Counted from the first letter of the stretch, positions 9,543-18,065 are shown. The stretch is DNA of 34,587 bases from Granulicella sp. dw_53 (GCF_018449545.1 NZ_JAAVUR010000028.1:1-34587), one strand, 5' to 3'. The notes: generated by a model not told the origin, from the letters alone. Made by a program: numbers and translations.

Positions 9543-10946
9543 ATGACTTTCAACGATTCTTCCCTGCCGCCGGTATTGCCGGAGGATGCCGCGCCCCTCA
9601 TGGCTACGGTCTCGGGTTCGGTTTTACTGCCGGGCGACGCGGGATACGACGACGAACGCGCGGTCTTCAACCTAAATCACGAGTTAACCCCCGCGGTGAT
9701 CGTGGTGCCTGAGAGCGTGGCCGATGTTCAGGCCGCCGTTTCTTTCGCGGCAGTGCAACACCGGCCACTCTTGGTGAAGACCACCGGCCACCAGATCGTC
9801 GGTTCCGCGAGCGGCGCCGTCGTGATCGCCACCCATCGAATGAACGACATCACGATCGACGCGGCCTGTCGCTCGGTCCGGGTCGGAGCTGGAGTGCTGT
9901 GGTCGGAAGTCATCGCGAAGACAGCCGAGGTCGGACTGGCCCCGCTGAACGGGTCGAACCCCACCGTGGGAGTCTCCGGTTATACCCTGGGCGGCGGTCT
10001 CAGCCCGACCCTCGGCCGCTCCCAGGGGTACGCCGCCGACCACGTGCGCTCGCTCGACGTGGTGACCGCGGACGGCAAGCTGCGGCACGTCACTGCGGAA
10101 TCCGAACCAGACCTGTTCTGGGCGCTGCGCGGCGGCAAGGGCAACTTCGGAGTGGTCACCGCTCTGGAATTCGACCTGTTCCCCGTGTCCCGCCTCTATG
10201 GCGGCGGCCTCTACTTCCCCGGTGACCGGACGGCCGACGTTTTGCGAGCCTGGACCGCCTGGCACCCCAGCACCCCGGAAACCATGGTCACGTCGATCGC
10301 GGTGATGCGGATGCCATCGATGCCCGAAGTGGCTGAGCCTCTGCGCGGGAAGTTTCTGGTGTCGGTGCGGATCGCCTACAACGGCACGACCGCGGACGGC
10401 GAGCGGATGATAGAGCCGCTGCGAGCGGTAGCTCCTGCAATCATGGACACCGTGGGGGACATGTCGTACGCCGAGGTCGCATCCATCCACAACGAGCCGA
10501 CCGACGCGGTGCCCTACTACGAACGGGGCATCATGCTGCGAGAGTTCCCTCCGCAGGCGCAGGACAAGCTGATCGAACTCGTCGGTCCGGACGCCGAAAC
10601 CGATCTGGTGATGGCCGAGCTACGCGCCCTGGGCGGGGCCTGGGACCGGGAGCCGAAGGTTCCCAACGCCGTAGCGACCAGGGGCCTACCGTACAGCCTG
10701 CTGGCCGTCTCCGCCGGACCGCTGTCGGAGGAGGAGCAACTCAAGATGTCGGTCGCCAATCTGCTCGACGGCATGAAGCCCTGGCAGGGCGCCCGGCGGT
10801 ACGTGAACAACCTCGCGCCGGATGAGGCGGCCGACGTCGCGGCGATTTACGGCCCCGAGCGCTACGAGCGCTTGGCGTCTATCAAGAAGACCTACGACCC
10901 GGCCAACATGTTCCGGCTCAACCACAACGTGGTACCGGCCACCTGA
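9543..10946 (+). CDS. FAD-linked oxidase, PCMH/BBE type
   Basis: A 467-residue flavoprotein of the 6-hydroxynicotine oxidase / berberine-bridge group. The FAD-binding PCMH domain covers about 45-225, with a histidine at residue 83 (KTTGHQ) in the place used for covalent FAD attachment. The GYTLGGGLSP loop follows at 147-156. In members with two covalent links the preceding GxCPTVG loop has a cysteine; here it reads GSNPTVG, so Asn139 replaces it and only the histidyl link is possible. The C-terminus has the BBE motif (YGPERYERLASIKKTYDPANMFRLNHNV). The start is supported by AGGAG six bases upstream. The gene is much richer in GC, especially at third positions, than its neighbours and reads like an actinobacterial gene, suggesting transfer. 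The substrate is unknown; it probably oxidises an alcohol, sugar or alkaloid-like compound with oxygen. Confidence 0.9.
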   Translation: MTFNDSSLPPVLPEDAAPLMATVSGSVLLPGDAGYDDERAVFNLNHELTPAVIVVPESVADVQAAVSFAAVQHRPLLVKTTGHQIVGSASGAVVIATHRMNDITIDAACRSVRVGAGVLWSEVIAKTAEVGLAPLNGSNPTVGVSGYTLGGGLSPTLGRSQGYAADHVRSLDVVTADGKLRHVTAESEPDLFWALRGGKGNFGVVTALEFDLFPVSRLYGGGLYFPGDRTADVLRAWTAWHPSTPETMVTSIAVMRMPSMPEVAEPLRGKFLVSVRIAYNGTTADGERMIEPLRAVAPAIMDTVGDMSYAEVASIHNEPTDAVPYYERGIMLREFPPQAQDKLIELVGPDAETDLVMAELRALGGAWDREPKVPNAVATRGLPYSLLAVSAGPLSEEEQLKMSVANLLDGMKPWQGARRYVNNLAPDEAADVAAIYGPERYERLASIKKTYDPANMFRLNHNVVPAT

Positions 10947-11488
10947 TTAGGCGCTGGCCGACCGGGTGGAGCTGGACACCGAATGATGGCGCTGCCGAAT
11001 GTGAACTCCGTGAAAGACCCCCTCGCGCCTGCCATGTCGTGCTGGTCTGGCGGTTGGACCGCTGGGGTCGTTCACTCATCGATCCAGTCCGTTTTTTCTG
11101 AAGGGACCCCTGGATGCAGTTCCTCCATAACAATTACGTCTTCTAGTCTCCGGGACTGAACATCGCTGGAGTGGATGTTCAGTCCAGTGATTAGATAGTT
11201 TGCAACGGAAAGACAACTGCGAATGGCCGGCATGGACGCAGCGGTGCAACGCGACGCTCTGTAGCCAGGTGAGAATAAACAGAGTTCGTTCGATACGGCC
11301 CCTAGCTCGCGCAAGGCGGCTGCAAAGCCATTAGGCGAGGATACCCGAAAGCGATTAGCCGGTTGTTGCGGGAAAGCAAGCTGTTAGGCTCTACCAAGCG
11401 TGGGACCTGCAATCAAAGCCGATCATGGGAATCTCAAGAGGGTGCTTTTGGCAAAGCCGAGCTGCCGATGGAAGAAAGCAGACCATGC
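10947..11488. other. Intergenic stretch without a recognisable gene
   Basis: The first part retains high GC and may be trailing sequence from the transferred oxidoreductase. An open frame on the - strand (11072-11314) and another on + (from 11363) have no recognisable domain. The + frame runs into module B and contains a HPDEIV-like segment that can also be read in copy C, so a relic of coding sequence is possible. Confidence 0.35.
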
Positions 11489-11680
11489 ATAGTGGCGCGA
11501 TTGCTGGCGATCTCGCAAGCAAGTCACCCGGACGAAATAGTTCGGACCGCGGCACAATTCGATACAAACGACAGTGCTGGACACACTTAAATCAGAGGGG
11601 TGAGATAAGTTGAACTTAGGCCACTGCTAGCAGGTAAACCTACTTCTAGCTCCTGGATAACCCGATAGTCGCGAAAGGGC
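11489..11680 (+). repeat. Upstream module, copy B (before cupin gene)
   Basis: B aligns with copy C over about 130 bp at roughly three in four bases. Shared blocks are ATAGTGGC.CGATTGCTGG, CCGGACGAAATAGTT, TTCGAT.CAAACGAC, TGGACACACT and GGTGAGATAAGTTGAACTTA. It matches copy A from the GATACAA block onward. It ends seven bases before the cupin start codon and lacks the GTACTTCAT part seen in A and C. Confidence 0.65.
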
Positions 11681-11686
11681 AAAAAC

Positions 11687-12079
11687 ATGCATAACATGAA
11701 GAAGTTTATCCTCTCTCTATTCGTTCTTACCTTGGTAGGCACGGTAGCACACGCCCAAACTGTGGACACACTCCTGACGAAGAAACTACCCGAAGAACCG
11801 GGTAAAGAGATTCAAGTTATTACTGTCAATTATGCCCCGGGAGCTGTCGACGCGATTCACCGTCATGATGCACATGTGGTCGTATACGTTCTCGAAGGAG
11901 AAGTTGAGATGCAAGTTCAAGGAGGTACGCTTCAGCGGTTAGGTCCGGGACAGGTCTTTTACGAATCGCCCGAAGACGTTCACACCGTGGGCCGTAATGC
12001 AAGCAAGACCAAACCAGCGAAGTTCGTCGTATTTTTCATGAAGAATGCAGGAGCGCCGATTCTCACTCCCACTCATTAG
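11687..12079 (+). CDS. Secreted cupin-domain protein
   Basis: This 130-residue protein has a signal peptide (KKFILSLFVLTLVGTVAHAQ) followed by a single cupin barrel. Cupin motif 1 is visible as PGAVDAIHRHDAHVVVYVLEG, with His58, His60 and Glu70 as probable metal ligands; motif 2 supplies His99 (ESPEDVHTVGRN). It should act outside the cytoplasm as a small metal-binding protein; small cupins can be enzymes or sensors and the substrate cannot be told. The ATG at 11687 or the one at 11696 may be the start; neither has a strong ribosome site. It stands alone between module B and a decayed RND pump. Confidence 0.85.
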   Translation: MHNMKKFILSLFVLTLVGTVAHAQTVDTLLTKKLPEEPGKEIQVITVNYAPGAVDAIHRHDAHVVVYVLEGEVEMQVQGGTLQRLGPGQVFYESPEDVHTVGRNASKTKPAKFVVFFMKNAGAPILTPTH

Positions 12080-12175
12080 CTTCTGGGTGTCGTGGGACAC
12101 AGTTCTCCGGTAAAGTATCTTGCCTGAAGCAATATTGTTTACGTGGAGATACGTAGGAATTCAAAAACTTTGCAG

Positions 12176-12490
12176 TCCACCAAGAAGGTTATCGCGCCAA
12201 TGATGGCCAAGCTTCATCCAGGGTACACGCTTGAGGTCGGTGGCAACACCGAAGAATTCGCAAAGGTAAACGCTAATGCGCAAAGGCAAACGTTACCTTA
12301 GGTAAACACTCCCGCTCATGCTCATCGTGATTATTGTTCAGGTGCGATCCTTGTCTGCCATGGCGATAACACTCTTAACGGCACCGCTTGGAATATCCGG
12401 CGTCGTAACCACACCCATTTTTGTTTCACGTTCCATTCGCATTCAACCCCATCCTGGGAGTGATCGCTTTGGACGGAATCCTCATGGAAG
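12176..12490 (+). pseudogene. Remnant of RND efflux pump inner-membrane subunit
   Basis: Three short segments in different frames match the usual order in AcrB-type pumps. At 12176-12301 the text reads STKKVIAPMMAKLHPGYTLE, then VGGNTEEFAKVNA and a stop. At about 12318-12415 it reads MLIVIIVQVRSLSAMAITLL, then TAPLGISGVV, the conserved transmembrane 'QFRSF...L.IPL.LIGV' region. At 12421-12489 it reads LFHVPFAFNPILGVIALDGI and LM, matching the 'FGFMALLGVIALAGI' helix. Pumps of this family have about 1000-1050 residues, so only about a tenth remains and it is frameshifted at least twice. The rest of the pump is not in this window. The remnant runs directly into the methyltransferase start region. 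Confidence 0.75.
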
Positions 12491-12580
12491 GTGCGGCTGC
12501 ATATTCTTCCGAAGCACTACCTCCCCGCAGTTGACACATATAAGCAAACGAACCAAATAACCAGGCAAAGGATCTTTATT

Positions 12581-13636
12581 GTGGGACTCGATGAAACAAA
12601 GCTGAATACATTCATGATTAACTTCGTGCATGATCTAGGAGCGGTGCTGCATGCTGCAACGATCGTAGTTGGTGACAAGTTAGGCTTATACAAAGCACTT
12701 GCCGAGAAGCCTCTCTCATCCGACGACTTGGCACGCGAGACGGAAACCGACCCGCGATATGTACGCGAATGGCTATCGGCACAGGCGGCAAGCGGCTATG
12801 TGGAGTACGATGCCGAGGCAGACATCTTCAGCATGACAGAGGAGCAGGCGTTCGCGCTCGCTGTCGAAGGCAGTCCAGCGTTTATTCCGGGTGCCTTCGA
12901 GGTTGGAGTTGCCGTATTCAAGGCGATTCCGTCCATGATTTCGGCGTTTCGAACTGGAGAGGGGTACGGCTGGCACCAGCATGACGTCGCTCTCTTTCAT
13001 GGGACGGAACGCTTTTTCCGTCCAGGTTATGCGGCTAATCTTGTAATTAAATGGATTCCAACTCTCGATGGAGTACATGACATGCTGCAGGCCGGTGCGG
13101 TCGTTGCCGACGTTGGCTGCGGATACGGTTCCTCTACCGTCATCATGGCTCAGGCATATCCCAAATCGATCTTCGTCGGCTTCGATTTCCACGAGCCCTC
13201 AATCCGCTATGCCAAAGAAGCCGCTTCGCGAGCGGGTGTCGCCGATCGCGTGCGTTTCGAAGTTGCAACTGCGAGTGCTTACCCCGGTTATGACTACGAT
13301 TTCGTTACCGTTTTCGATTGCTTGCACGATATGGGCGATCCGGTTGGCGCGGCCAGCCACGTTCGGAAGAGCCTGAAACCGAATGGAACCTGGATGGTGG
13401 TTGAACCGTTTGCAAACGATCGTCTCGAACAGAATCTAAACCCGATCGGACGAATTTTCTATTCTGCATCGACAATGATTTGCACTCCAGCCTCACGTGC
13501 TCAGGAAGGAGCAATGTGCCTCGGTGCGCAGGCCGGCCAGAATCGCATCCAGGACGTCGTCAGGCGAGGTGGTTTTAGCCGCTTTCGTCGCGCGGCGGAA
13601 ACGGAATTCAACCTGATCTATGAAGTGCGTCCGTGA
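12581..13636 (+). CDS. SAM-dependent methyltransferase with N-terminal winged helix
   Basis: About 351 residues. An N-terminal winged-helix-like region (about 15-85: LGAVLHAATIVVGDKLGLYKAL, then DPRYVREWLSAQAASGYVEY) is of the kind found in Rv2258c-like and O-methyltransferase proteins. The Rossmann domain has SAM motif I at 175-185 (VADVGCGYGSS), an acidic residue after the second strand (FVGFDFHEPS) and the VFDCLHDMGDP motif. It should methylate a small molecule in the cytosol; the substrate is unknown. I chose the GTG at 12581 because AAAGGA lies eight bases upstream and homologues begin near this point. The open frame extends back to 12491, but those 30 codons belong to the pump remnant. 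No other gene overlaps it, so it is probably monocistronic. Confidence 0.85.
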   Translation: MGLDETKLNTFMINFVHDLGAVLHAATIVVGDKLGLYKALAEKPLSSDDLARETETDPRYVREWLSAQAASGYVEYDAEADIFSMTEEQAFALAVEGSPAFIPGAFEVGVAVFKAIPSMISAFRTGEGYGWHQHDVALFHGTERFFRPGYAANLVIKWIPTLDGVHDMLQAGAVVADVGCGYGSSTVIMAQAYPKSIFVGFDFHEPSIRYAKEAASRAGVADRVRFEVATASAYPGYDYDFVTVFDCLHDMGDPVGAASHVRKSLKPNGTWMVVEPFANDRLEQNLNPIGRIFYSASTMICTPASRAQEGAMCLGAQAGQNRIQDVVRRGGFSRFRRAAETEFNLIYEVRP

Positions 13637-13697
13637 AAAACTTGGGTAACATGAATACCGTTAGTTTATCTCGGCCTCGATATGGATGTCTTGGCTT

Positions 13698-13945
13698 ATA
13701 GTGGCTCGATTGCTGGTAATCCTGGCAAGGTAATCATCCGGACGAAATAGTTGCGCACGCCGCAATATTCGATCCAAACGACTGGAATGGACACACTGAT
13801 ATCAGAGAGGTGAGATAAGTTGAACTTATGGTCAGGCTGTTCGCAGACGGGACCTACCATCAGCGCTAATGCTGTGTGACGGGAAGATCTGAGTAGTACT
13901 TCATTAGCTATAGCAAAACGGAGCGATTATGGTGTCGATCAAGCA
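13698..13945 (+). repeat. Upstream module, copy C (before HD-domain gene)
   Basis: The longest of the three copies. It contains the blocks shared with B (CGATTGCTGG, CCGGACGAAATAGTT, CAAACGAC, GGTGAGATAAGTTGAACTTA) and those shared with A (CCTACCATCAGC, GTACTTCATTAG, TGTCGAT). It starts about 60 bp after the methyltransferase stop and ends about 165 bp before the HD-domain start. One short frame in it reads HPDEIVAHAAIFDPNDWNGH before a stop, similar to HPDEIVRTAAQFDTND in copy B; a one-base length difference upstream breaks the frame match. Confidence 0.6.
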
Positions 13946-14111
13946 GCGTGTTAGAAATCAGATTCAACTGAAAATCCATGACGACCGACAGTATCGAAGC
14001 ATACAAGTGTTGCGGGCGTTACGACATTAGTGCTCTACGCATGTTTGGCTGAAAGAAACAATGGATTCGAGAAACACCTTCGAATGCGAAGGACGCAGAA
14101 AGGATACAACG

Positions 14112-14756
14112 ATGTCAAGTCTCTCCTCAACTCTCGCCATTCCCGATTCGTTGCTCGCGAAAGAAGCCACTGATCTCCTGCGCGAGCATTCTACGGATCT
14201 ACTCTTTAATCACTCGATTCGTGTCTACTTCTTCGCAGCGGAGCAGGGCCGTCAACGAAAGCTTCGCTTCGATCCTGAACTTCTCTACGTCGCGGCCGCA
14301 TTTCACGATTTTGGTCTCCTTAAGAAATTCTCGAGCCTAGAAGAACGCTTCGAGGTCGATGGCGCAAACACGGCCCGCCAGTTTCTCACTGCACATAAGG
14401 TTCCTGAAGAACAGGTAGAAATTACATGGACGGCCATCGCTCTGCACACCACTCCCGGTGTCACTCAGCATATGCGCCCCGAAGTAGCTCTACTCTATTC
14501 GGGGGTCGGTCTCGATGTGCTTGGAAGAGGATTCGATCAGTTTCCTTCGGGGTTGCGCGAGGAAATCGTGGCCAGATACCCGCGAAGACACTTCAAGGAA
14601 AACTTCATCCAGGAGTACTTTGCTGGCTTTGCGCACAAGCCCAGCACAACCTTCGGCACCGTGAACGCCAGCATCTGTGAGCGTCTCATCCCTGGTTATA
14701 AAGCGCCAAATGCCTGCGACTTCATAGCTGCATCTCCCTTCCCCGATTCTGAATAG
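14112..14756 (+). CDS. HD-domain protein (possible metal-dependent hydrolase)
   Basis: A cytosolic protein of about 214 residues. The HD signature is visible as His34 (LLFNHSIRVYFFA), His65-Asp66 (AAAFHDFGLL) and His112 (AIALHTTPG), the pattern of metal-binding phosphohydrolases and of the cyanamide-hydratase-like branch, which it resembles in length and in the FNHSIR...HDFGL spacing. The exact reaction cannot be told. The start at ATG 14112 has AAAGGA seven bases upstream; an in-frame ATG at 14061 would add 17 residues without homology. It is followed by AraC copy 2 on the same strand, about 200 bp later, and preceded by module C. Confidence 0.8.
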   Translation: MSSLSSTLAIPDSLLAKEATDLLREHSTDLLFNHSIRVYFFAAEQGRQRKLRFDPELLYVAAAFHDFGLLKKFSSLEERFEVDGANTARQFLTAHKVPEEQVEITWTAIALHTTPGVTQHMRPEVALLYSGVGLDVLGRGFDQFPSGLREEIVARYPRRHFKENFIQEYFAGFAHKPSTTFGTVNASICERLIPGYKAPNACDFIAASPFPDSE

Positions 14757-14901
14757 CAATTCGGGTTGGAAGAATCGAAAAAAACATTTACAGGAAGATT
14801 GCAAAAGTCTTACGCTGAATTGCACTCGATCAGAAGTAAGGATCACGGCAAAGCTGCTTCTTTTTTTAACACTGCATACTTATTCTTTCGGGACCGTAAT
14901 A

Positions 14902-14942
14902 TTAGCTAACAAACATTGCCCGAGTTGTTCGTACCTTAGTTA
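14902..14942 (+). promoter_or_regulatory. Conserved upstream region of AraC copy 2 with TTAG direct repeats
   Basis: TTAGCTA (14902-14908) and TTAGTTA (14936-14942) are direct repeats just upstream of the start codon, with ACATTGC.CGAGTT.TT.GTA between them. The same block, inverted in the window, precedes AraC copy 1. Its position fits a self-regulated AraC operator; this is inference. Confidence 0.4.
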
Positions 14943-14954
14943 GGATTTAGACAG

Positions 14955-15830
14955 ATGTCATCGAGGGTCAACTTAATATCTCTTTCTGCAAAACCACTCA
15001 GAGTTGTGCATGAATCTCAATTTGTTGTGATGATGCTTCGGCCTGGAGCTATGGATCTCAGTATCGACGGCGCTCCAACGGAACGGTTTGAATATATGGC
15101 AGGCGACCTTGCCTTATGTTGTCGACAAGCTGTCGGGTTCGTCCGAAGCCCTGATCGAATAAAGGGGCTTCGGCTCGAATTGTCCGATTTCCAACTGAGC
15201 GAGGCTGCGGGTGAGGCGAATAGGGAGATAGGGCTGCAGAGGATTCCTAAACTAAAGGATTCGCGGATCAGAGCTCTGATGACTGCCGTCAATATCGAAC
15301 GAGCATCTGGTTTCCCCAGTGGCGAATTATTTCTTCAATCTGTTGAAGTGGCACTGGCAGCAGTTTTAGTACAAACTTACTCTCTTTCAAAGAATGCTAG
15401 GCGTCTGATCAAAGGTGGACTTAGCGACTTCGGTCGGCGTAATGTCATAGACCTTGTACGATCAAGGATCAGCGAAGATATAAGCCTCGCCGATATGGCC
15501 GCGGTCACGGGTCTGAGCATTACTCACTTTTCTCACATCTTCAAAAAGTCGATGGGTGAAAGTCCACACCAATTCGTATTGCAACAAAGAGTGTTGTGCG
15601 CCAAAGAATTACTCGTATCGTTGAATCTACGGGTGATCGATATCGCTCTAGCCTGTGGTTTCAAAACGCAACAACACTTTGCTCGGATATTTCGACAGGT
15701 GTGTGGTCTAAGTCCGACAGAATACCGCCGGCTTAAATCAGGCAAACGGTTGCGAGATTTGCACGTCGGGTCTCGTGCAAATTCTGCAGGGTTGAGGTCT
15801 TCGATGAACGCCCCACGATCAGAGAGTTAA
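14955..15830 (+). CDS. AraC-family transcriptional regulator (copy 2)
   Basis: A 291-residue paralogue of the regulator at 7716-8564. It has the same N-terminal sensor-like domain (starting MSSRVNLISLSAKPLRVVHE) and C-terminal double helix-turn-helix (SLADMAAVTGLSITHFSHIF and IDIALACGFKTQQHFARIFR). The last 30 or so residues differ because an insertion/deletion shifts the frame relative to copy 1, while the underlying DNA still aligns (GCAAATTC.GCAGGGTTGA). The pair faces outward, with the oxidoreductase, cupin, methyltransferase and HD genes between them. Differences cluster in the sensor domain, so the two may answer different signals at overlapping sites. AGGA lies about nine bases before the start. 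Confidence 0.9.
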   Translation: MSSRVNLISLSAKPLRVVHESQFVVMMLRPGAMDLSIDGAPTERFEYMAGDLALCCRQAVGFVRSPDRIKGLRLELSDFQLSEAAGEANREIGLQRIPKLKDSRIRALMTAVNIERASGFPSGELFLQSVEVALAAVLVQTYSLSKNARRLIKGGLSDFGRRNVIDLVRSRISEDISLADMAAVTGLSITHFSHIFKKSMGESPHQFVLQQRVLCAKELLVSLNLRVIDIALACGFKTQQHFARIFRQVCGLSPTEYRRLKSGKRLRDLHVGSRANSAGLRSSMNAPRSES

Positions 15831-15985
15831 GTGTTGTTTTGCCAATTATTTGGCGCACTTTGAGCTAATTATGTAGACTCCCCGACAAAGATATCGTCGT
15901 CCTCTGCGTCCTTTCGGACTGTTGGCACAGACAGCGACGAGTCGGCCTCCATGCTTCAAGATCTTCAAGGCGCGCATGATGTGCT

Positions 15986-16020
15986 TGATATCGGTAGTGG
16001 CGGTATCAGCTAGCTTTTTT
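15986..16020 (+). terminator. Possible terminator after AraC copy 2
   Basis: TGATATC and GGTATCA (one wobble pair) form a seven-pair stem with a nine-base loop; six Ts begin six bases after the stem. The stem is weak and overlaps the stop codon of the convergent oxidoreductase gene, so this is tentative. Confidence 0.25.
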
Positions 16021-16830
16021 CTGACCCTCTTTCTCCTTGTTCATCATTACGACGCCTGAGTGCTTACGCGCACTCGGAATTTGTGCTGCGAGCTGAGCGA
16101 GCCAGGTTTGGAGACTGGTCTCGCCGAGTCGTGCGTTATTGTCCGGAACCAGAGTTCTCTCACTGAGTTTCGTCTCGGAGTAAAGCGCATTTGGGTCAGC
16201 GATGACTTCGCGGGGATCTTTGAGTGCGACCAAGCGCCGTCGGACTAGATCATCGATGCGAAACTGTTCGGGCCCACCAACTTCGACTATGTCGTTTACC
16301 GGCCGCCCTATTGCAATCTCGCCCACGGCACTTGCGACATCGTCGGCAGCCACCGGCTGGAAAAGCACAGATGGCAGTCGCACTTGTTTTCCGTCGTACG
16401 AAATGTCGGCGATGCCCTTGAGGAACTCGAAGAACTGCGTCGCACGCACGATCGAGTAGGGGATAGAAGATTCTCTGATCAGTTTCTCCTGAGCAATCTT
16501 AGCCCGGAAGTAACCGCTCTCGGCCATCCGATCAGCTCCAACAACCGATAATGCAACGTGATGTCCTACCCCTGCGGCCGCTTCAGAGGTGAGGAGGTTA
16601 CGGGTCGATGTCTCAAAGAAGTTCAGCACTGCCGCGTCCTCCCAGGAGGGAGACTCTGATACGTCGACGACTACCGAGGCACCTTTCAGCACTTCGGACA
16701 GTCCCTCACCCGTGAGAGAGTTGACACCCGAATCTGGTGATGCCGCTACCGCTTCGTGCCCGTGCTCACGAAGCTTGTTGACAAGCTTTGATCCTATGAG
16801 TCCAGTACCGCCGATGATTACGATTTTCAT
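16006..16830 (-). CDS. NmrA-like NAD(P)-binding oxidoreductase (atypical SDR)
   Basis: A 274-residue protein with a Rossmann fold. The N-terminus MKIVIIGGTGLIGSKLVNKL carries the GGTGxIG nucleotide-binding loop. Later motifs fit the NmrA-like branch of the extended SDR family: HHVALSVVGADRMAESGYFR, KIAQEKLIRESSIPYSIVRA, and ADDVASAVGEIAIG. No SDR Tyr-x3-Lys site is evident where expected, which fits NmrA-like members that act as redox sensors or quinone/azo reductases. A strong ribosome site, GGGAGG, lies about six bases before the ATG. It converges on AraC copy 2. No operon partner is evident. Confidence 0.85.
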   Translation of the reverse strand: MKIVIIGGTGLIGSKLVNKLREHGHEAVAASPDSGVNSLTGEGLSEVLKGASVVVDVSESPSWEDAAVLNFFETSTRNLLTSEAAAGVGHHVALSVVGADRMAESGYFRAKIAQEKLIRESSIPYSIVRATQFFEFLKGIADISYDGKQVRLPSVLFQPVAADDVASAVGEIAIGRPVNDIVEVGGPEQFRIDDLVRRRLVALKDPREVIADPNALYSETKLSERTLVPDNNARLGETSLQTWLAQLAAQIPSARKHSGVVMMNKEKEGQKKAS

Positions 16831-17016
16831 GATTTACCTCCCTTCATTTCGAACGATGTTTTCACATATGCCGGTCGTACTCGCTAAGACCGAACAGCTC
16901 AGTTAATTTGTCGCCTTCAACCCGCCAAATAAACCGGCTGCTCGTATAACTGCATATGCCTGCCAGTTGTGAAAACGAAGATTATGGCAACTGTCTCGCT
17001 GCAGTCAAATCGAGGA

Positions 17017-17505
17017 TTAGCGATCTTTCTTTTTCAACATTTTCCGCTTTAACAAAATCATTGCACTGAAATCTCCGATGTTTCTAGTCAAATCGCGAGC
17101 GACATTTGCAACGAAGATGTCCGCGATCTGAGTGCGAGGGGAGATAACTGCGAGGCAGCTTGGGGCGTGGCGCTCCAGACGGAAGCAATGATTTCGTCCC
17201 TTAGTTGAGCAGTGCACATTCGGCGCGAGAGCGTCACCGAAGCTGCGAATCAACTCGGCTTGAGCCGACGCATTCCCTACAAACATCGAGCAAAGACCCA
17301 TCGAGCTCGCGACGCGCTTCCACGGAAGCACTCCCGCAACGATACCAGCGACGGCATCAGACCTCTTCACTGACTTCGCAAGTTCAATGAAATCTTTGCG
17401 CTTTGCGGGATCCGGGACAGCAAGGCACCCGTAGATTCGGCGATCTATACAATGGTTCATCGGCGTGAGGCCTCTAGGCCGAACGCGCTTTGGCAGACCG
17501 ACCAT
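17017..17505 (-). CDS. Hypothetical protein, doubtful
   Basis: An open frame of up to 162 codons with no family I recognise and no ribosome site at a usual distance. The middle (IELAKSVKRSDAVAGIVAGV, then GNASAQAELIRSFGDALAPN) has a protein-like composition, but the C-terminus is a run of Lys/Arg (KRKMLKKKDR). It could be a decayed or spurious frame. Confidence 0.25.
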   Translation of the reverse strand: MVGLPKRVRPRGLTPMNHCIDRRIYGCLAVPDPAKRKDFIELAKSVKRSDAVAGIVAGVLPWKRVASSMGLCSMFVGNASAQAELIRSFGDALAPNVHCSTKGRNHCFRLERHAPSCLAVISPRTQIADIFVANVARDLTRNIGDFSAMILLKRKMLKKKDR

Positions 17506-18065
17506 GCGCTGTTAGACATTCTCCTGCTTCGGGAGGACGGTTCAGCGGGCCAGCCGGGCCTACCGCCGTGATTGATGACTGTAGTCGCTCGATCGCGGGC
17601 TACTTTCTCAGCTTTGACCCACCTTCATCCCTTCGGACCTCTCTCGCGATGAGGCAAGCAATCTGATCTATTTCGGTGTGAAGTCGCCCGCTGCCGGCTC
17701 CCAATCACCGGCATGCCGCTACCCCTGTGGATCGTACTGTTGTTCCTTGCAGCATGGTTCTCTTTGCTGGATTATTCTTCAGCGTGACGTACTTGATGAC
17801 GGTTCTTGTACACCGCTCAGGAGCGGGAACCTTCCTTTCCGCCGCGCGGTCTTTGCCTATTATGTCTTTCTACAGGTTGTAGCTCGAAGCTTAGAGGGCG
17901 TTGCTTTAAGGATGAACCAGACGATCTGACGCCGCGAGGCCCGGAGACCTGTTTGTAGCGGGAAGGCACCGGGAGCGCGTGGTTGGCAGTTTCGTCGTTG
18001 GCGAAGCCGCAGCCTGGTTATTCAACAAGACAAGAAATGGAGATAGCGGCTTACTAAAAGTAATT
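17506..18065. other. Intergenic stretch with a possible membrane-protein relic
   Basis: No complete gene is visible. A short + frame at 17754-17882 reads MVLFAGLFFSVTYLMTVLVH, then RSGAGTFLSAARSLPIM and a stop: 42 residues of membrane-helix-like sequence without a ribosome site. An overlapping frame just upstream also gives a hydrophobic stretch (MPLPLWIVLLFLAAWFSLL). This looks like the remains of a membrane-protein gene, family unknown. Confidence 0.3.

Noticed and set aside
9684..10490. Long open frame (268 aa) on the - strand opposite the FAD oxidase
   Set aside because: It is a shadow of a high-GC gene: low-complexity Arg/Gly/His-rich product, no family and no ribosome site.
11072..11314. 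80-aa frame on the - strand
   Set aside because: No family, no ribosome site, mixed composition; probably chance.
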